Part shown: one piece after another, positions 9,576 to 18,701 of the stretch | How the letters are laid out: the number at the start of each line of letters is the position of its first letter | Position numbering within the stretch: position 1 is the stretch's first letter | NCBI RefSeq assembly: GCF_041435195.1 | Contig: NZ_CP108106.1 | Coordinates: 1,674,001-1,738,000, forward strand | DNA from: Streptomyces sp. NBC_00224 | Lineage (GTDB): Bacteria; Actinomycetota; Actinomycetes; Streptomycetales; Streptomycetaceae | Length of the DNA stretch: 64,000 nucleotides | Direction: 5' to 3' | Notes under the pieces: generated by a model | The model's input: the letters and a program-made list of their open reading frames with translations, nothing else | Told to the model about the DNA's origin: nothing | The model's database searches: none | Translations under genes and position numbers: made by a program

Positions 9576-10364
9576 ATGGACGAGGCGCGCGGGGCAGGAG
9601 CGAGAGGGTCGTCGGCGGAGCCCGACGACCCCGCGTTCCCCGCCCGCCGGGCGCCGCGCTGCCGCAGCCTCGACGCGCTGGACGCGCAGGTGGTCCGCTG
9701 CCGTGCCTGCCCGCGTCTGGTGGCCTGGCGCGAGGAGGTCGCCGCGACCAAGCGGGCGGCCTTCCGGGACTGGGAGTACTGGGGGCGGCCGGTGCCCGGG
9801 TTCGGCCCGCCGGACGCGGCCCTCGCGGTCGTCGGCCTCGCCCCGGCCGCGCACGGCGGCAACCGTACCGGCCGGATGTTCACGGGGGACGCCTCCGGCG
9901 ACTTCCTCTTCGCCGCGCTGCACACGGTGGGTCTGGCCTCCCAGGCCGAGGCGACGCACGCCGGGGACGGGCTCGAACTGCGGGGCGTACGGCTGGCCGC
10001 GCCCGTGCACTGCGCGCCGCCGGACAACAAGCCGACCCCTCAGGAGCGCGACAACTGCCGGCCGTGGCTGGCGGCCGAACTGGAGCTGCTGAGCCCGGGG
10101 TTGCGTACGATCGTCGTGCTCGGCGCGTTCGGCTGGCAGGCGCTGCTTCCGGTGCTGAGCGCGGCGGGGTGGCAAGTGCCGCGCCCCCGGCCCAAGTTCG
10201 GGCACGGCGTCCAGGTGACACTGTCCGCCTCGGACGGCGGGCGGCCGCCGCTGCATCTGCTCGGCTGCTACCACCCGAGCCAACGCAACACCTCGACGGG
10301 ACGGCTCACGCTCGCCATGCTCGTCGAGGTGTTCCGCGATGCCGCGCGCCTGTCGGGCCTTTGA
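9576..10364 (+). CDS. family 5 (UdgB-type) uracil-DNA glycosylase
   Basis: A 262-residue base-excision repair enzyme that removes uracil (and often hypoxanthine) from DNA. Four cysteines, C42 and C45 (CRACP) and C146 and C161, match the 4Fe-4S ligands of family 4/5 glycosylases. The first active-site motif is GLAPAAHGGNRTGRMFTGD, where alanines replace the Asp/Glu seen in other families, typical of family 5. The second motif is LLGCYHPSQRNTSTGRL. The ATG at 9576 gives a slightly long, Ala/Gly-rich N-terminus; no convincing ribosome site is seen, so a leaderless message is possible. It stands alone between the receiver gene and the SH3-domain gene. Confidence 0.9.
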   Translation: MDEARGAGARGSSAEPDDPAFPARRAPRCRSLDALDAQVVRCRACPRLVAWREEVAATKRAAFRDWEYWGRPVPGFGPPDAALAVVGLAPAAHGGNRTGRMFTGDASGDFLFAALHTVGLASQAEATHAGDGLELRGVRLAAPVHCAPPDNKPTPQERDNCRPWLAAELELLSPGLRTIVVLGAFGWQALLPVLSAAGWQVPRPRPKFGHGVQVTLSASDGGRPPLHLLGCYHPSQRNTSTGRLTLAMLVEVFRDAARLSGL

Positions 10365-10548
10365 ACGCACTCGTCCGAACGCACTCGGCGGGCTTCTGGA
10401 ACCGCCCACTTTGGTTGAACCTTGACCGAAAGACCGGCTACCGGTGACCGCTTCCCGGGCTCCCACCTGCCCAGATCGCATCCGGAGCGGCCCGGGTGTG
10501 TGATGGAAGGGTTGGTCACAAGGGGCGGGAGCGACGAAAGGAGCCGGT

Positions 10549-11052
10549 ATGCACACCGGACGGATACGTCGAGCGGCCGCCGCGACCCTGCTGTCGTGCG
10601 GTCTCGCCATGGGCACTTTCGCCACCGCGGCAGCGGCGGCGCCGGCTCACGACCAGGGTGACGACCACGACCGCGGCCAGGGCAGCGGCTGGTCGTGGGA
10701 CGCCCACATCAGCGGCTGGATCCGCGAGGACCACGGCGGAGGATGGCGCTGGGACGATCACCGCGACGGCCGGAACCGGGACGACCACAACAGGGATCAC
10801 TCCTGGGACCACCACGACGGCGGCCGGGTCTGGGGCACGGTGACCTCGCGCATCGAGCTGAACGTCCGCGACAACCCGAGCCTGAACGCCGGGGTCGTCG
10901 TCAGCCTGAGCCCGGGCAGCCAGCACCGCATCGAGTGCAGGACCCACGGTTCGGACGTCAACGGAAACTCCACCTGGTACTGGCTGAGCGGTGCCCGCGG
11001 CTGGGCCAGCGCGGCGTTCATGCAGGCCAACGGTGACGCGCCGAAGTGCTAG
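10549..11052 (+). CDS. exported His/Asp-rich protein with SH3-like domain
   Basis: A 167-residue protein with a Sec signal (RIRRAAAATLLSCGLAMG, cleavage after AAAAA near residue 31). Residues 32-92 are low complexity and rich in Asp, His, Trp and Gly (HDQGDDHDRG, NRDDHNRDHSWDHHDGG), a composition that could bind metal ions. Residues 95-167 are a bacterial SH3-like domain (LNVRDNPSLNAGVVVSLSPG, WYWLSGARGWASAAFMQ), often found on proteins that associate with the cell wall. GAAAGGAG precedes the ATG by about 6 bases. No partner gene is evident; metal or wall binding is inference from composition. Confidence 0.8.
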   Translation: MHTGRIRRAAAATLLSCGLAMGTFATAAAAAPAHDQGDDHDRGQGSGWSWDAHISGWIREDHGGGWRWDDHRDGRNRDDHNRDHSWDHHDGGRVWGTVTSRIELNVRDNPSLNAGVVVSLSPGSQHRIECRTHGSDVNGNSTWYWLSGARGWASAAFMQANGDAPKC

Positions 11053-11056
11053 CAGT

Positions 11057-11082
11057 GCGGCCGCGGCCTTCGTTGCGGCCGC
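11057..11082. terminator. hairpin after SH3 gene
   Basis: Two GCGGCCGC blocks (11057-11064 and 11075-11082), self-complementary to each other, flank a 10-base loop directly after the stop codon. Confidence 0.65.
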
Positions 11083-11156
11083 GTGAACAGTGCGTACTCC
11101 CGGGAATAGTGACACCGGGAACGACCTTGGAGCTGCTGAGAGCGAGGAGTCGGCAG

Positions 11157-12080
11157 ATGCCCAAGGCGTACGTGTACACCCGCAACGGCGGGCCGGAGAC
11201 CGAGGCGTTCATCGAGCGGGACCGGCCGCGCCCGGGCCCCGGAGAGCTGCTGATCGCGGTCCGGGCGGCCGGGGTGAACCCGGTCGACTGGAAGCTGCGC
11301 AACGGCTTCCGCAGGCCCGGGGCGCCGGAGCCGGAGCTGCCGGGCGTGTTCGGCAGCGAGGTCGCGGGCGTGGTGGCGGAGCTGGGTCCCGGGGTGACGG
11401 GGTTCGCCGTCGGGGACGCCGTCTTCGGCAATCCGGTGGGCGGCGGTTACGCGGAGTACGCGCTGCTGCCGGTCCCGGTGGCCGCTCACAAGCCGGAGGG
11501 CCTGGCGTTCACGGACGCGGCGACCCTGCCGGTGGCCGCGGCGACCGCGTACGACGGCGTGCGCCAGCTGGATCTGCCTGCCGGGGCGACACTGCTGGTC
11601 ACCGGCGTCGGCGGTGGGGTGGGCGTGGCCGTCGCCCAGATAGCCCGGGCCTTCGGGGTGCGGGTGGTGGGCACGGCGAGCGAGGGCAAGAAGGAGTTCG
11701 TCGAGGCGCTGGGCGCGGTGCACGTGTCCTCGGCGGGCGACGGGCTCGCGGAGCGCGTCCGGGCGGCGGCGCCGGACGGTGTCGACGCGGTCTTCGACCT
11801 CGTCGGCGGCGAGGTCCTGGAGACGGTCGCCGCGCTCGTCGACGACCCTGCGAAGCTGATCACGGCGGCCGACCCGCCGGTGGCGGCCCGGCTCGGCGGC
11901 TCGCCGGTCCGGCGGGCCCGCACGGCCGCGGTGCTCGACGAGGTGGCGCGGCTCGCGGTGAGCGGGGCGCTGCGCCCGTTCGTCACGGCGACGTTCCCGC
12001 TGGAGCGCGCGTCCGAGGCGCTGCGCGCGGTCGAGGACGGCCATGCGCGCGGCAAGGTCGTGATCGAGGTGGCGGCGTGA
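11157..12080 (+). CDS. NADP-dependent quinone oxidoreductase-like MDR protein
   Basis: A 307-residue zinc-independent medium-chain dehydrogenase/reductase. It begins MPKAYVYTRNGGPE, followed by GELLIAVRAAGVNPVDWKLRNG, the GroES-like catalytic lobe of quinone oxidoreductases. The Rossmann fold carries LLVTGVGGGVGVAVAQIARAFG. The zinc-binding cysteines of alcohol dehydrogenases are absent. ATG 11157 is preferred because GAGGAG lies 7 bases upstream; the open frame extends further back without a ribosome site. Its stop overlaps the start of the GNAT gene (GTGA), so the two form an operon. The substrate is unknown; enones or quinones are usual for the family. Confidence 0.88.
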   Translation: MPKAYVYTRNGGPETEAFIERDRPRPGPGELLIAVRAAGVNPVDWKLRNGFRRPGAPEPELPGVFGSEVAGVVAELGPGVTGFAVGDAVFGNPVGGGYAEYALLPVPVAAHKPEGLAFTDAATLPVAAATAYDGVRQLDLPAGATLLVTGVGGGVGVAVAQIARAFGVRVVGTASEGKKEFVEALGAVHVSSAGDGLAERVRAAAPDGVDAVFDLVGGEVLETVAALVDDPAKLITAADPPVAARLGGSPVRRARTAAVLDEVARLAVSGALRPFVTATFPLERASEALRAVEDGHARGKVVIEVAA

Positions 12081-12802
12081 GCGCACCGCACCCCCTCGAC
12101 AACCCCGCCCGCGCCTCCCTCACCGGGCCGCACGCCCACTTCGCCGAGCGGCTGGGGCGGGTGCTGCGCTATCCGCCCGAGGTGACGCCGTGGCTGGCGC
12201 TCTCCGACGATCCCGGGCCCGAGGACTGGGCCGACGTCGCCGCGCTGGCCGGTCCCGGCACCGAGGTGCCGCTGCTCGGGATGAGCCATCTGCCGCCTCC
12301 GGGCTGGGAGTTGACGTTCGAGGCGGACGGGGTGCAGCTCGTGGACGACCACGTGGCCGCCCGGCCGTTCGCCGAGGCGGTCACGCTGACCGCCGACGAC
12401 GTGCCCGAGATGATGGAGCTGGTGGAGCGGACCCGGCCGGGCCCTTTCCTGCCGCGCACCATCGAGCTCGGCACCTATCTGGGCGTGCGCAGGAACGGCG
12501 TCCTGGTGGCGATGGCGGGCGAGCGGCTGCACCCGCCCGGCTGGACGGAGATCAGCGCGGTCTGCACCGACGACGCCTTCCGCGGCCAGGGCCTGGGCAC
12601 CCGGCTGATCCTGGCGGTCGCGGCGAACATCCGGGACCGGGGCGAACGCCCCTTCCTGCACACGGGTGCGCGCAACACCGGCGCCATCCGCCTCTACGAG
12701 TCCCTGGGCTTCCGGATCCGCCGTACCACCCGGTTCATGGCGGCGCGGGTGCCGGACGACGAACTGGCAAGCCTCACAAGATCACTTCACTCGATCGAGT
12801 GA
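12077..12802 (+). CDS. GNAT family N-acetyltransferase (FR47-like)
   Basis: A 241-residue protein starting at a GTG that overlaps the upstream stop by four bases (GTGA). The first ~110 residues are a non-catalytic lobe; the C-terminal half is a GNAT fold with the acetyl-CoA loop CTDDAFRGQGLGTRL (R/Q-x-x-G-x-G/A type) and the usual end GAIRLYESLGF. The arrangement matches FR47-like acyltransferases. Co-transcription with an oxidoreductase suggests a small detoxification pair, but the acceptor substrate cannot be read from the sequence. The stop codon lies in a 16-bp palindrome. Confidence 0.85.
   Translation: MSAPHPLDNPARASLTGPHAHFAERLGRVLRYPPEVTPWLALSDDPGPEDWADVAALAGPGTEVPLLGMSHLPPPGWELTFEADGVQLVDDHVAARPFAEAVTLTADDVPEMMELVERTRPGPFLPRTIELGTYLGVRRNGVLVAMAGERLHPPGWTEISAVCTDDAFRGQGLGTRLILAVAANIRDRGERPFLHTGARNTGAIRLYESLGFRIRRTTRFMAARVPDDELASLTRSLHSIE
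12787..12802. promoter_or_regulatory. 16-bp palindrome at GNAT stop / STAS promoter region
   Basis: TCACTCGATCGAGTGA is a perfect palindrome that includes the GNAT stop codon and lies 115 bases before the STAS gene. It could be an operator for the STAS gene or a compact terminator; the sequence alone does not decide. Confidence 0.4.
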
Positions 12803-12916
12803 TGAAACGGTCGTGTGAATTGTTTCTGCACTTCTGGCGCTCCGGCTAGCGTCTAACGTTCCCCCCGGCGGCCCAAGCCCCCGGCCGTCACACCCGCTGC
12901 CTTTGGGGGAGAGACT

Positions 12917-13354
12917 GTGCTCCGCGACGAATTCGTCGACGACGGTCCGCGCGAGCTCGTGCCGGCCTCCCGCCCGCACCACGAGCGGCCACTCCTCAAG
13001 GTCCGCACACGGGCCGGAGTGACCGTCGTCGAGCTGCACGGCGAGATCGACATCCAAGCCGTCCAGGCGCTGCGGCCGCGCCTGGACACCCTCACCGGTG
13101 ACGGGGTGGGTGCGCTGGCCGTGGACCTGCGCCCCATCCGGTTCCTGGACTGCTCGGGCCTCGCCCTGCTGGTGCGGGCCCACCGGAGGGTGACCGAGCG
13201 GGGCGGCTCCTGGGCGCTGGTCTGCGACCATCCGCTGACCCTGCGGATCCTGCGGATCACCGCCCTCACGGCCGTCCTGGGGCCTGCTCCCACACTGGAG
13301 CAGGCCCTGGACTCCCTCAGTTCCCCGGACGGGTCCGCGTCAGACGGAGGGTGA
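12917..13354 (+). CDS. STAS-domain anti-sigma factor antagonist
   Basis: A 145-residue protein. The STAS domain spans about residues 25-135 (VTVVELHGEIDIQAVQALRPRL). The presumed phosphorylated serine is S80 in FLDCSGLALL, the conserved DxSG position of SpoIIAA/RsbV/BldG proteins. In that family the unphosphorylated form sequesters an anti-sigma factor kinase and frees a sigma factor. No RsbW-like kinase or sigma gene is adjacent; the SpoIIE-type phosphatases at 24760 and 28950 are possible but unproven partners. GTG start after GGGGGAGA. The last 38 bases overlap the convergent GH38 gene. Confidence 0.88.
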   Translation: MLRDEFVDDGPRELVPASRPHHERPLLKVRTRAGVTVVELHGEIDIQAVQALRPRLDTLTGDGVGALAVDLRPIRFLDCSGLALLVRAHRRVTERGGSWALVCDHPLTLRILRITALTAVLGPAPTLEQALDSLSSPDGSASDGG

Positions 13355-16300
13355 CCAGCTCGAAGGGCCGCAGCGCCAACCGCACCACCCCGTCGGCCAG
13401 TTCGGGCGCGGTGCCCTCGGCGAGCGGCCGCTCCAGCAGGTCGGTCGCCGCCACCGCGTCCGCCTCGAAGCCCGGGGTGACCCGGGCCCGGGCCCGGCCG
13501 CCCCGCGACTCGTAGAGCCGTACGACCACGTCGCCGCTCCCGTCGTCCGCGAGCTTCACCGCGCTGACGACCACCGCGTCGTCGTCCACCGACACCAGCG
13601 GCGCCACCTCCGCGCCGCCCGCGACCCGCCGCTCCGGCAGATTGACGCGGTAGCCCTCGCGCACCGCGTCACCGATCGTGGCTCCGGGGACGAGCGCGTG
13701 CCGGAAGCGGTGCAGCCCCTGGTCGGTCTCGGGGTCGGGGAAGCGCGGGGCGCGCAGCAGCGAGACGCGGACCGTGGTGGTCGTGCCCGGGCCCTCGTCG
13801 GCGTCGCGCACGGTCCGGGTCACGTCGTGCCCGTACGTCGAGTCGTTGACGAGGGCGACGCCCCAGCCCGGCTCCTCCAGATGGACGAAGCGGTGGTTGC
13901 AGGCCTCGAACTTGGCCGCCTCCCAGCTGGTGTTGGTGTGGGTCGGCCGGTGGACGTGGCCGAACTGGGTCTCCGACGCGTACCGCTCGGCATGGATGTC
14001 CAAGGGGAACGCGGCCTTCAGGAACCTCTCTGTCTCGTGCCAGTCGACCTCGGTGTCGATGTCGAGCCGCTTGGCGCCGGGGGCGAGACCGAGCAGCTGG
14101 GTGACCTTGGAGTCGCCGAAGCTCCGCACGATCCGGACGGCGGCCACCCCCGCGTCCTCCACCGCCACGAGCTGGTCGAGGTCCGTCAGATCCGTCACCG
14201 TGTTGCGGTAGAACGCGTCCACGTCCCACGCGTCCCACATGTTCGGGAAGTCGGGGTGGATCTGGAGCAGGTTCGCGGCCTGGCCGGGGGCGACCGTCTC
14301 ACGCCCGGCGCCGATGTCGTACGCGGACACCACGAGCCCCCGGGCGTCGATCTGCACCGAGAGGAGTCCGTTGTCCAGGACGAAGCCGCCGCCCTCGCGC
14401 GGGGCGGCGCGGCTCACGCCCGTACGGAGAGCGGGTGCGGCCGCGCCCGCCGCCACCCCGTCGCGCGCGTGGGGCGCGGAGTTGAAGACCAGGGTGGTAC
14501 CCGAGGCGCTCTCCCCCGCGAGCGCCCGCTGCGAGCCGTCGATGATCGCGTTCAGCTCCCGCGCGACCGCCGCATACGTCTTCTCCGCCTCCCGGTGCAC
14601 CCAGGCGATGGAGGAGCCGGGCAGGATGTCGTGGAACTGGTGCAGCAGCACGGTCTTCCAGATCCGGTCCAACTGCTCGTACGGATAAGGGAATCCGGCC
14701 CGCACGGCAGCCGTCGCGGCCCACAGCTCGGCCTCGCGCAGCAGGTGCTCGCTGCGCCGGTTGCCCTGCTTGGTCTTCGCCTGGCTGGTCAGCGTGGCGC
14801 GGTGCAGCTCCAGATAGAGCTCGCCCACCCACACCGGCGCGTTCGGGTACTCCGCCTGCGCCTTGGCGAAGAACTCGGCGGGACTCTCCCATGCCACGGT
14901 CGCCGAGCCCTCCAGGCTCCGCAGCCGGGCCGCCTTGGCGACCATCTCCCGGGTGGTGCCGCCGCCGCCGTCGCCCCAGCCGGTCGGGGCCAGCGAGTGC
15001 CGGGCGTGGCCCTTGTCCTTGAAGTTGCGGGCCGCGTGGGCGATCTCGCTGCCCTTCATCGAGCAGTTGTAGGTGTCGACGGGCGGGAAGTGGGTGAAGA
15101 TCCGGGTGCCGTCGATGCCCTCCCACTGGAACGTGTGGTGGGGGAACTTGTTGGTCTGGCTCCAGGAGATCTTCTGGGTGAGCAGCCACTTGGCGCCCGC
15201 CGCCTTGATGATCTGCGGCAGCCCGGCGGCGAAGCCGAAAGTGTCGGGCAGCCAGGCCTCGTCGTTCTCGACGCCGAACTCGTCGAGGAAGAACCGCTTG
15301 CCGTGCACGAACTGACGGGCCATCGCCTCCGAGCCCGGCATGTTGGTGTCGGACTCCACCCACATACCCCCCGCGGGCACGAACCGCCCGTCGGAGACGG
15401 CCTTCTTCACGCGCGCGTACACCTCGGGCCGGTGCTCCTTGATCCAGGCGAACTGCTGCGCCTGCGACATGGTGAAGACGAAGTCCGGCTCGTCCTCCAG
15501 GAGCGCCGTCATGTTCGACGTCGTACGGGCCACCTTGCGCACGGTCTCGCGCAGCGGCCACAGCCACGCCGAGTCGATGTGCGCGTGCCCCACCGCGCTG
15601 ATGCGGTGGGCGGTGGGCCCGGCCGGAACGGCCAGCACACCGGCGAGCTCGGCGCGGGCCGCCGCCGCACTGCCGTTCACGTCCTGGAGGTCCACCGCGT
15701 CGAGGGCACGGCCGATCGCCCGCAGGATGTCCCAGCGCCGGGCGCCCTCGACCGGCAGCTCGTGCATCAGCTCGCCCAGCACCTCCAGGTCGAGGACCAG
15801 CTGCCACACCGTCTCGTCGAAGACCGCGAGGTCCATCCGGGCCAGCCGGTACTGCGGCGCGGTGCCCGCGGTCTCCTTGTCGCCGAGGGTGGTCGGCACG
15901 AAGGGGTGGTAGTCGAGGATGACGGGGTTGGACGCGGCCTCGATGTGCAGCCGCACCTCCTCGCCGCCCACGGCGGGAGCGCCGACGCGCACCCACTGGT
16001 TGCGCGGGTTGAGGCCCTTCACCGGGGTGCCGTCGGGGCGGTAGACGAGGCCCTCGCACTGGAAGCCCGGCATGTTCTCGTCGAAGCCGAGGTCGAGGAG
16101 CGCCTCGACGGTCTTCCCGGCCCACTCGGCCGGTACGGTCCCGGTCACCCGGAACCAGCTGGTGCCCCACGGCGCCCCCCAGGCGTCCCCGACGGCGATC
16201 GGCTCGGGGACGCCGGCCAGGCCCTCGGCGACCGGGACGGGCTCGCCCGGCGCGTGCCACACCGCCACTTCCAGCGGGACGGATTCGGGGTACACGGCGG

Positions 16301-16364
16301 GGCGGATGCGCTCGTCGAGAACTCGCCTGAGGCGGGCTTCGACCAGGCTGCGGTCGTCATGCAT
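13317..16364 (-). CDS. GH38 alpha-mannosidase
   Basis: A 1015-residue enzyme, normal length for bacterial GH38, with no signal peptide and therefore probably cytoplasmic. The catalytic domain has HAHIDSAWLWP (D264, zinc site) and the nucleophile D339 in WVESDTNMPGSEA, preceded by the expected Arg-rich helix. C-terminal beta-sandwich domains follow (LVFNSAPHARDG, LDIDTEVDWHE, FELVTLRLTRT). It should release alpha-linked mannose from imported N-glycan or mannan fragments. The ATG at 16364 starts 59 bases after the GH85 stop, on the same strand and probably the same message. The open frame continues upstream only as noise. Its end overlaps the convergent STAS gene. Confidence 0.93.
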   Translation of the reverse strand: MHDDRSLVEARLRRVLDERIRPAVYPESVPLEVAVWHAPGEPVPVAEGLAGVPEPIAVGDAWGAPWGTSWFRVTGTVPAEWAGKTVEALLDLGFDENMPGFQCEGLVYRPDGTPVKGLNPRNQWVRVGAPAVGGEEVRLHIEAASNPVILDYHPFVPTTLGDKETAGTAPQYRLARMDLAVFDETVWQLVLDLEVLGELMHELPVEGARRWDILRAIGRALDAVDLQDVNGSAAAARAELAGVLAVPAGPTAHRISAVGHAHIDSAWLWPLRETVRKVARTTSNMTALLEDEPDFVFTMSQAQQFAWIKEHRPEVYARVKKAVSDGRFVPAGGMWVESDTNMPGSEAMARQFVHGKRFFLDEFGVENDEAWLPDTFGFAAGLPQIIKAAGAKWLLTQKISWSQTNKFPHHTFQWEGIDGTRIFTHFPPVDTYNCSMKGSEIAHAARNFKDKGHARHSLAPTGWGDGGGGTTREMVAKAARLRSLEGSATVAWESPAEFFAKAQAEYPNAPVWVGELYLELHRATLTSQAKTKQGNRRSEHLLREAELWAATAAVRAGFPYPYEQLDRIWKTVLLHQFHDILPGSSIAWVHREAEKTYAAVARELNAIIDGSQRALAGESASGTTLVFNSAPHARDGVAAGAAAPALRTGVSRAAPREGGGFVLDNGLLSVQIDARGLVVSAYDIGAGRETVAPGQAANLLQIHPDFPNMWDAWDVDAFYRNTVTDLTDLDQLVAVEDAGVAAVRIVRSFGDSKVTQLLGLAPGAKRLDIDTEVDWHETERFLKAAFPLDIHAERYASETQFGHVHRPTHTNTSWEAAKFEACNHRFVHLEEPGWGVALVNDSTYGHDVTRTVRDADEGPGTTTTVRVSLLRAPRFPDPETDQGLHRFRHALVPGATIGDAVREGYRVNLPERRVAGGAEVAPLVSVDDDAVVVSAVKLADDGSGDVVVRLYESRGGRARARVTPGFEADAVAATDLLERPLAEGTAPELADGVVRLALRPFELVTLRLTRTRPGN

Positions 16365-16423
16365 GAGGGGCTGCTCCGTGGGGTCGAGGTCGTGCGAGGT
16401 GCGGATTCCAGGGGTGAACGGGG

Positions 16424-18466
16424 TTACCAGTGGTGGACGGTGGAGACGGGGGCGGAGGCTGAGTACAGCTCGTCGACGGCCCGTATCTCGAACCGCGCCG
16501 ACCGCTCGCCTCCTTCCGGCTTCAGTGCGGGAACGAAGAAGGCATTCCCGCACGTTCCCCCGAGGAAGCGGCGGCTTCCGCCGGGCAGCACCCGGTGCAG
16601 CTCGTAGTGGCGTACCGCGCCGGGCGCCCGGCCCCACGCGAAGCGCAGCGAGGTGCCCGCGGCGCCGGTCGCGGAGCCGGTGACGCGCGGCCGGGTCGGT
16701 GCGGCCGGCTTCGTGGCGGCCGTGTCGCGCACCGCCAGCGCGCCCAGGCGCCACTTGACGCGCCCCTTGGCGGTGAGCCGGACGCCGAGCGAACGGGCCG
16801 TCCCGGAAAGGGTGTTCAGACGCAGAGTCGCGGTGGTCCAGCCGGCGCCGCCGGCCCGCAGTCTGCCCGCCGGGACGTAGGTGTACGGGACCGGGTCGCC
16901 GGGTCCGGCGGGCTCGCGCAGGGCGACCGCGAGCTCGACGGTCACCGTGCCCTCGTCGGCCCGGTGGGTGAGCTCGACGACCGTGGACCGGGACAGCGGC
17001 AGCCGGGTCGCGTGGAGCTCGACCGTGGCGGGGGCGTCGAAGTCGCCGTCGACCAGGAGGCTGGACCCGCCGCGCCAGGCGTCGGCGAAGTCGAGGGCGA
17101 CGTCCGGGCGGCGGCCGCCCGTGCGGACCACCCAGCGGCGGCCCGGGAGCCGGTCCTGGAGGCCGAGGTGGTTCCACTCGGCGGCCGAGGTCACCTTGCC
17201 GCCCTCGTACCAGCGCAGGCCGTGCCCGGTGTTGAAGGTGGTCGCGAACGGCAGCCGGTCGACCGTCGAACGGTCCGCGACCACCGTCGCCGGGGCGCGC
17301 CAGCCGTCCGTGTCGGGCTGGGACGGGTCGAGCGAACGCCCGGTCCAGAAACGGTCGTCGGCCGCGTGGAACTGCGCCGGGGTGCGGCCCGCGGGCAGCT
17401 GGTTACGGGTCCACTCGGGCCGGTAGAGGCCGTACGAGACGATGTGCGCCCGGTCCCGGGGCACCATGGCGTCCCAGTCCACGGAGCTGTCCCACCCGTG
17501 CGCCTCGACGTCGACGCCCGCCCACAGCTCGTAGCGGCCGCGGCCGAGCCGCCCCGCGAGCTCGCCGGAGGACGCGAGGGTCTCGGCGGACCACCGGAAA
17601 TCCACGAACATCGAGTCGGCGCTGCGGAAGAAGTCCTGGTTCCGGTCGTTCAGCGCACCCTGCCAGCCCACCGACCCGCCGACAGTCATCGCGTCGTACC
17701 ACGTGATCCGCAGCCCCGCGGCCTCGCTGCGGGCCTTGAGGTCCCGTACGAAAGCGAGCATGTCGGCGCCGAGGGCCGCGTCGCCGCCGTCGGTCTCGGC
17801 GTTGACGAACCAGCCGTCGAAGCCGTGCGCGACCGCGACCTCGACGAGCTTCGCGGCGAGCGGGAAACGGCCGAGCGAGTCGCGTCGCACCAGGTCGCGG
17901 GTCCAGCGCAGCTCGCCGCCCCAGGCGGTCGGCGGCAGGAAGACGGTGCCGAGCACGGGCACGCCGTTGCGGTGGGCCGCGTCCACGATCGGGGCGTTGG
18001 GCGCCAGGATCAGCCCCTCCCCCGCCGAACCGCCCCAGAAGACCAGCTCGTCGAGGTAGGCCCAGTGGGTGAGCGCGTAGTAGTCGGCGGTGGCCGCGCC
18101 CTGGGACGGGTTGCCCGCGGTGTGCTCGAAGGAGACGAGCGCCTGGATACGGGCCTGCCCGGCCCGCGCGGTCCGGTTCACCGCCACCGGCGTGAACCGC
18201 CGGGCGAGCGGCACGGTCGCGGTGTTGAAGGGCAGATCCCGGTCGTCCTCGGCCCGCCAGTCCTTGAGACTCCGCCAGGTGATGCCGGTCCCGGGCGTGC
18301 CGGAGGGCAGCGAGTCCGGGTACCAGTACGAGGCGTACGGCTGAAGGTCGACGGACCCGCCCTCCGCGGCCCGGGCGGCAACGGACGGGACGACGACAGC
18401 GGCGGCCGTCCCCGCGCCCGCGAGGACGACGGCGCGACGGGTGGGGCCGGGGAGGTGCTGGGGCAT
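16424..18466 (-). CDS. exported GH85 endo-beta-N-acetylglucosaminidase
   Basis: A 680-residue enzyme cutting the chitobiose core of N-glycans, releasing the glycan and leaving one GlcNAc on the protein. The N-terminus is a Tat-like signal (TRRAVVLAGAG, cleavage near AARA, residue 33). The GH85 barrel shows LVSFEHTAG, FLPPTAWGGE, the catalytic pair N222-x-E224 in GWFVNAETDG (Asn and Glu of substrate-assisted catalysis) and ITWYDAMTVGG. C-terminal beta domains include an Fn3-like segment (RFAWGRAPGAVRHYELHRVLPGG). GGAGAA precedes the ATG. It lies between the GH5 and GH38 genes and is the only exported enzyme of the set, consistent with outside cleavage followed by import and inside trimming. 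Confidence 0.92.
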   Translation of the reverse strand: MPQHLPGPTRRAVVLAGAGTAAAVVVPSVAARAAEGGSVDLQPYASYWYPDSLPSGTPGTGITWRSLKDWRAEDDRDLPFNTATVPLARRFTPVAVNRTARAGQARIQALVSFEHTAGNPSQGAATADYYALTHWAYLDELVFWGGSAGEGLILAPNAPIVDAAHRNGVPVLGTVFLPPTAWGGELRWTRDLVRRDSLGRFPLAAKLVEVAVAHGFDGWFVNAETDGGDAALGADMLAFVRDLKARSEAAGLRITWYDAMTVGGSVGWQGALNDRNQDFFRSADSMFVDFRWSAETLASSGELAGRLGRGRYELWAGVDVEAHGWDSSVDWDAMVPRDRAHIVSYGLYRPEWTRNQLPAGRTPAQFHAADDRFWTGRSLDPSQPDTDGWRAPATVVADRSTVDRLPFATTFNTGHGLRWYEGGKVTSAAEWNHLGLQDRLPGRRWVVRTGGRRPDVALDFADAWRGGSSLLVDGDFDAPATVELHATRLPLSRSTVVELTHRADEGTVTVELAVALREPAGPGDPVPYTYVPAGRLRAGGAGWTTATLRLNTLSGTARSLGVRLTAKGRVKWRLGALAVRDTAATKPAAPTRPRVTGSATGAAGTSLRFAWGRAPGAVRHYELHRVLPGGSRRFLGGTCGNAFFVPALKPEGGERSARFEIRAVDELYSASAPVSTVHHW

Positions 18467-18530
18467 GGTGTTCTCCGTTTCGGGTCGGGTCGGGATGCCG
18501 GAAGTGCGGTGTGTTCGGCTGCGGGCTGTC

Positions 18531-18665
18531 TGTGGTTGCTCGCGCCACGCGGCGGAGCCGCAAATGTCACAGCCCCGCGCCCCTTGAATGCCGCTGCGCG
18601 GCATCCTCGGGGCGCCCCGGAGGGGCGTATTCAGGGGCGCGGGGAACTGCGCGACCAGCCACGCA
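18531..18665. repeat. REP-like Streptomyces inverted repeat
   Basis: The right arm (about 18631-18664; core GGGGCGCGGGGAACTGCGCG) and the left arm (18531-18545 plus 18571-18588; GTGGTTGCTCGCGC and GCCCCGCGCCCCTTGA) are reverse-complement related, the left arm being split by about 25 bases. This sequence type recurs between genes in many Streptomyces genomes. Here it separates the GH5 and GH85 genes and may act as a terminator or message stabiliser. Confidence 0.6.
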
Positions 18666-18701
18666 CGGTCCGCAGACGAACAGGCCGCCGCCCAGCACCC
18701 C

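Noticed and set aside
13698..16607. 969-codon open frame antisense to the GH38 gene
   Set aside because: High-GC third-position artefact: rich in Arg/Gly/Val/His with no domain, no ribosome site, and lies wholly across recognised GH38 coding sequence.
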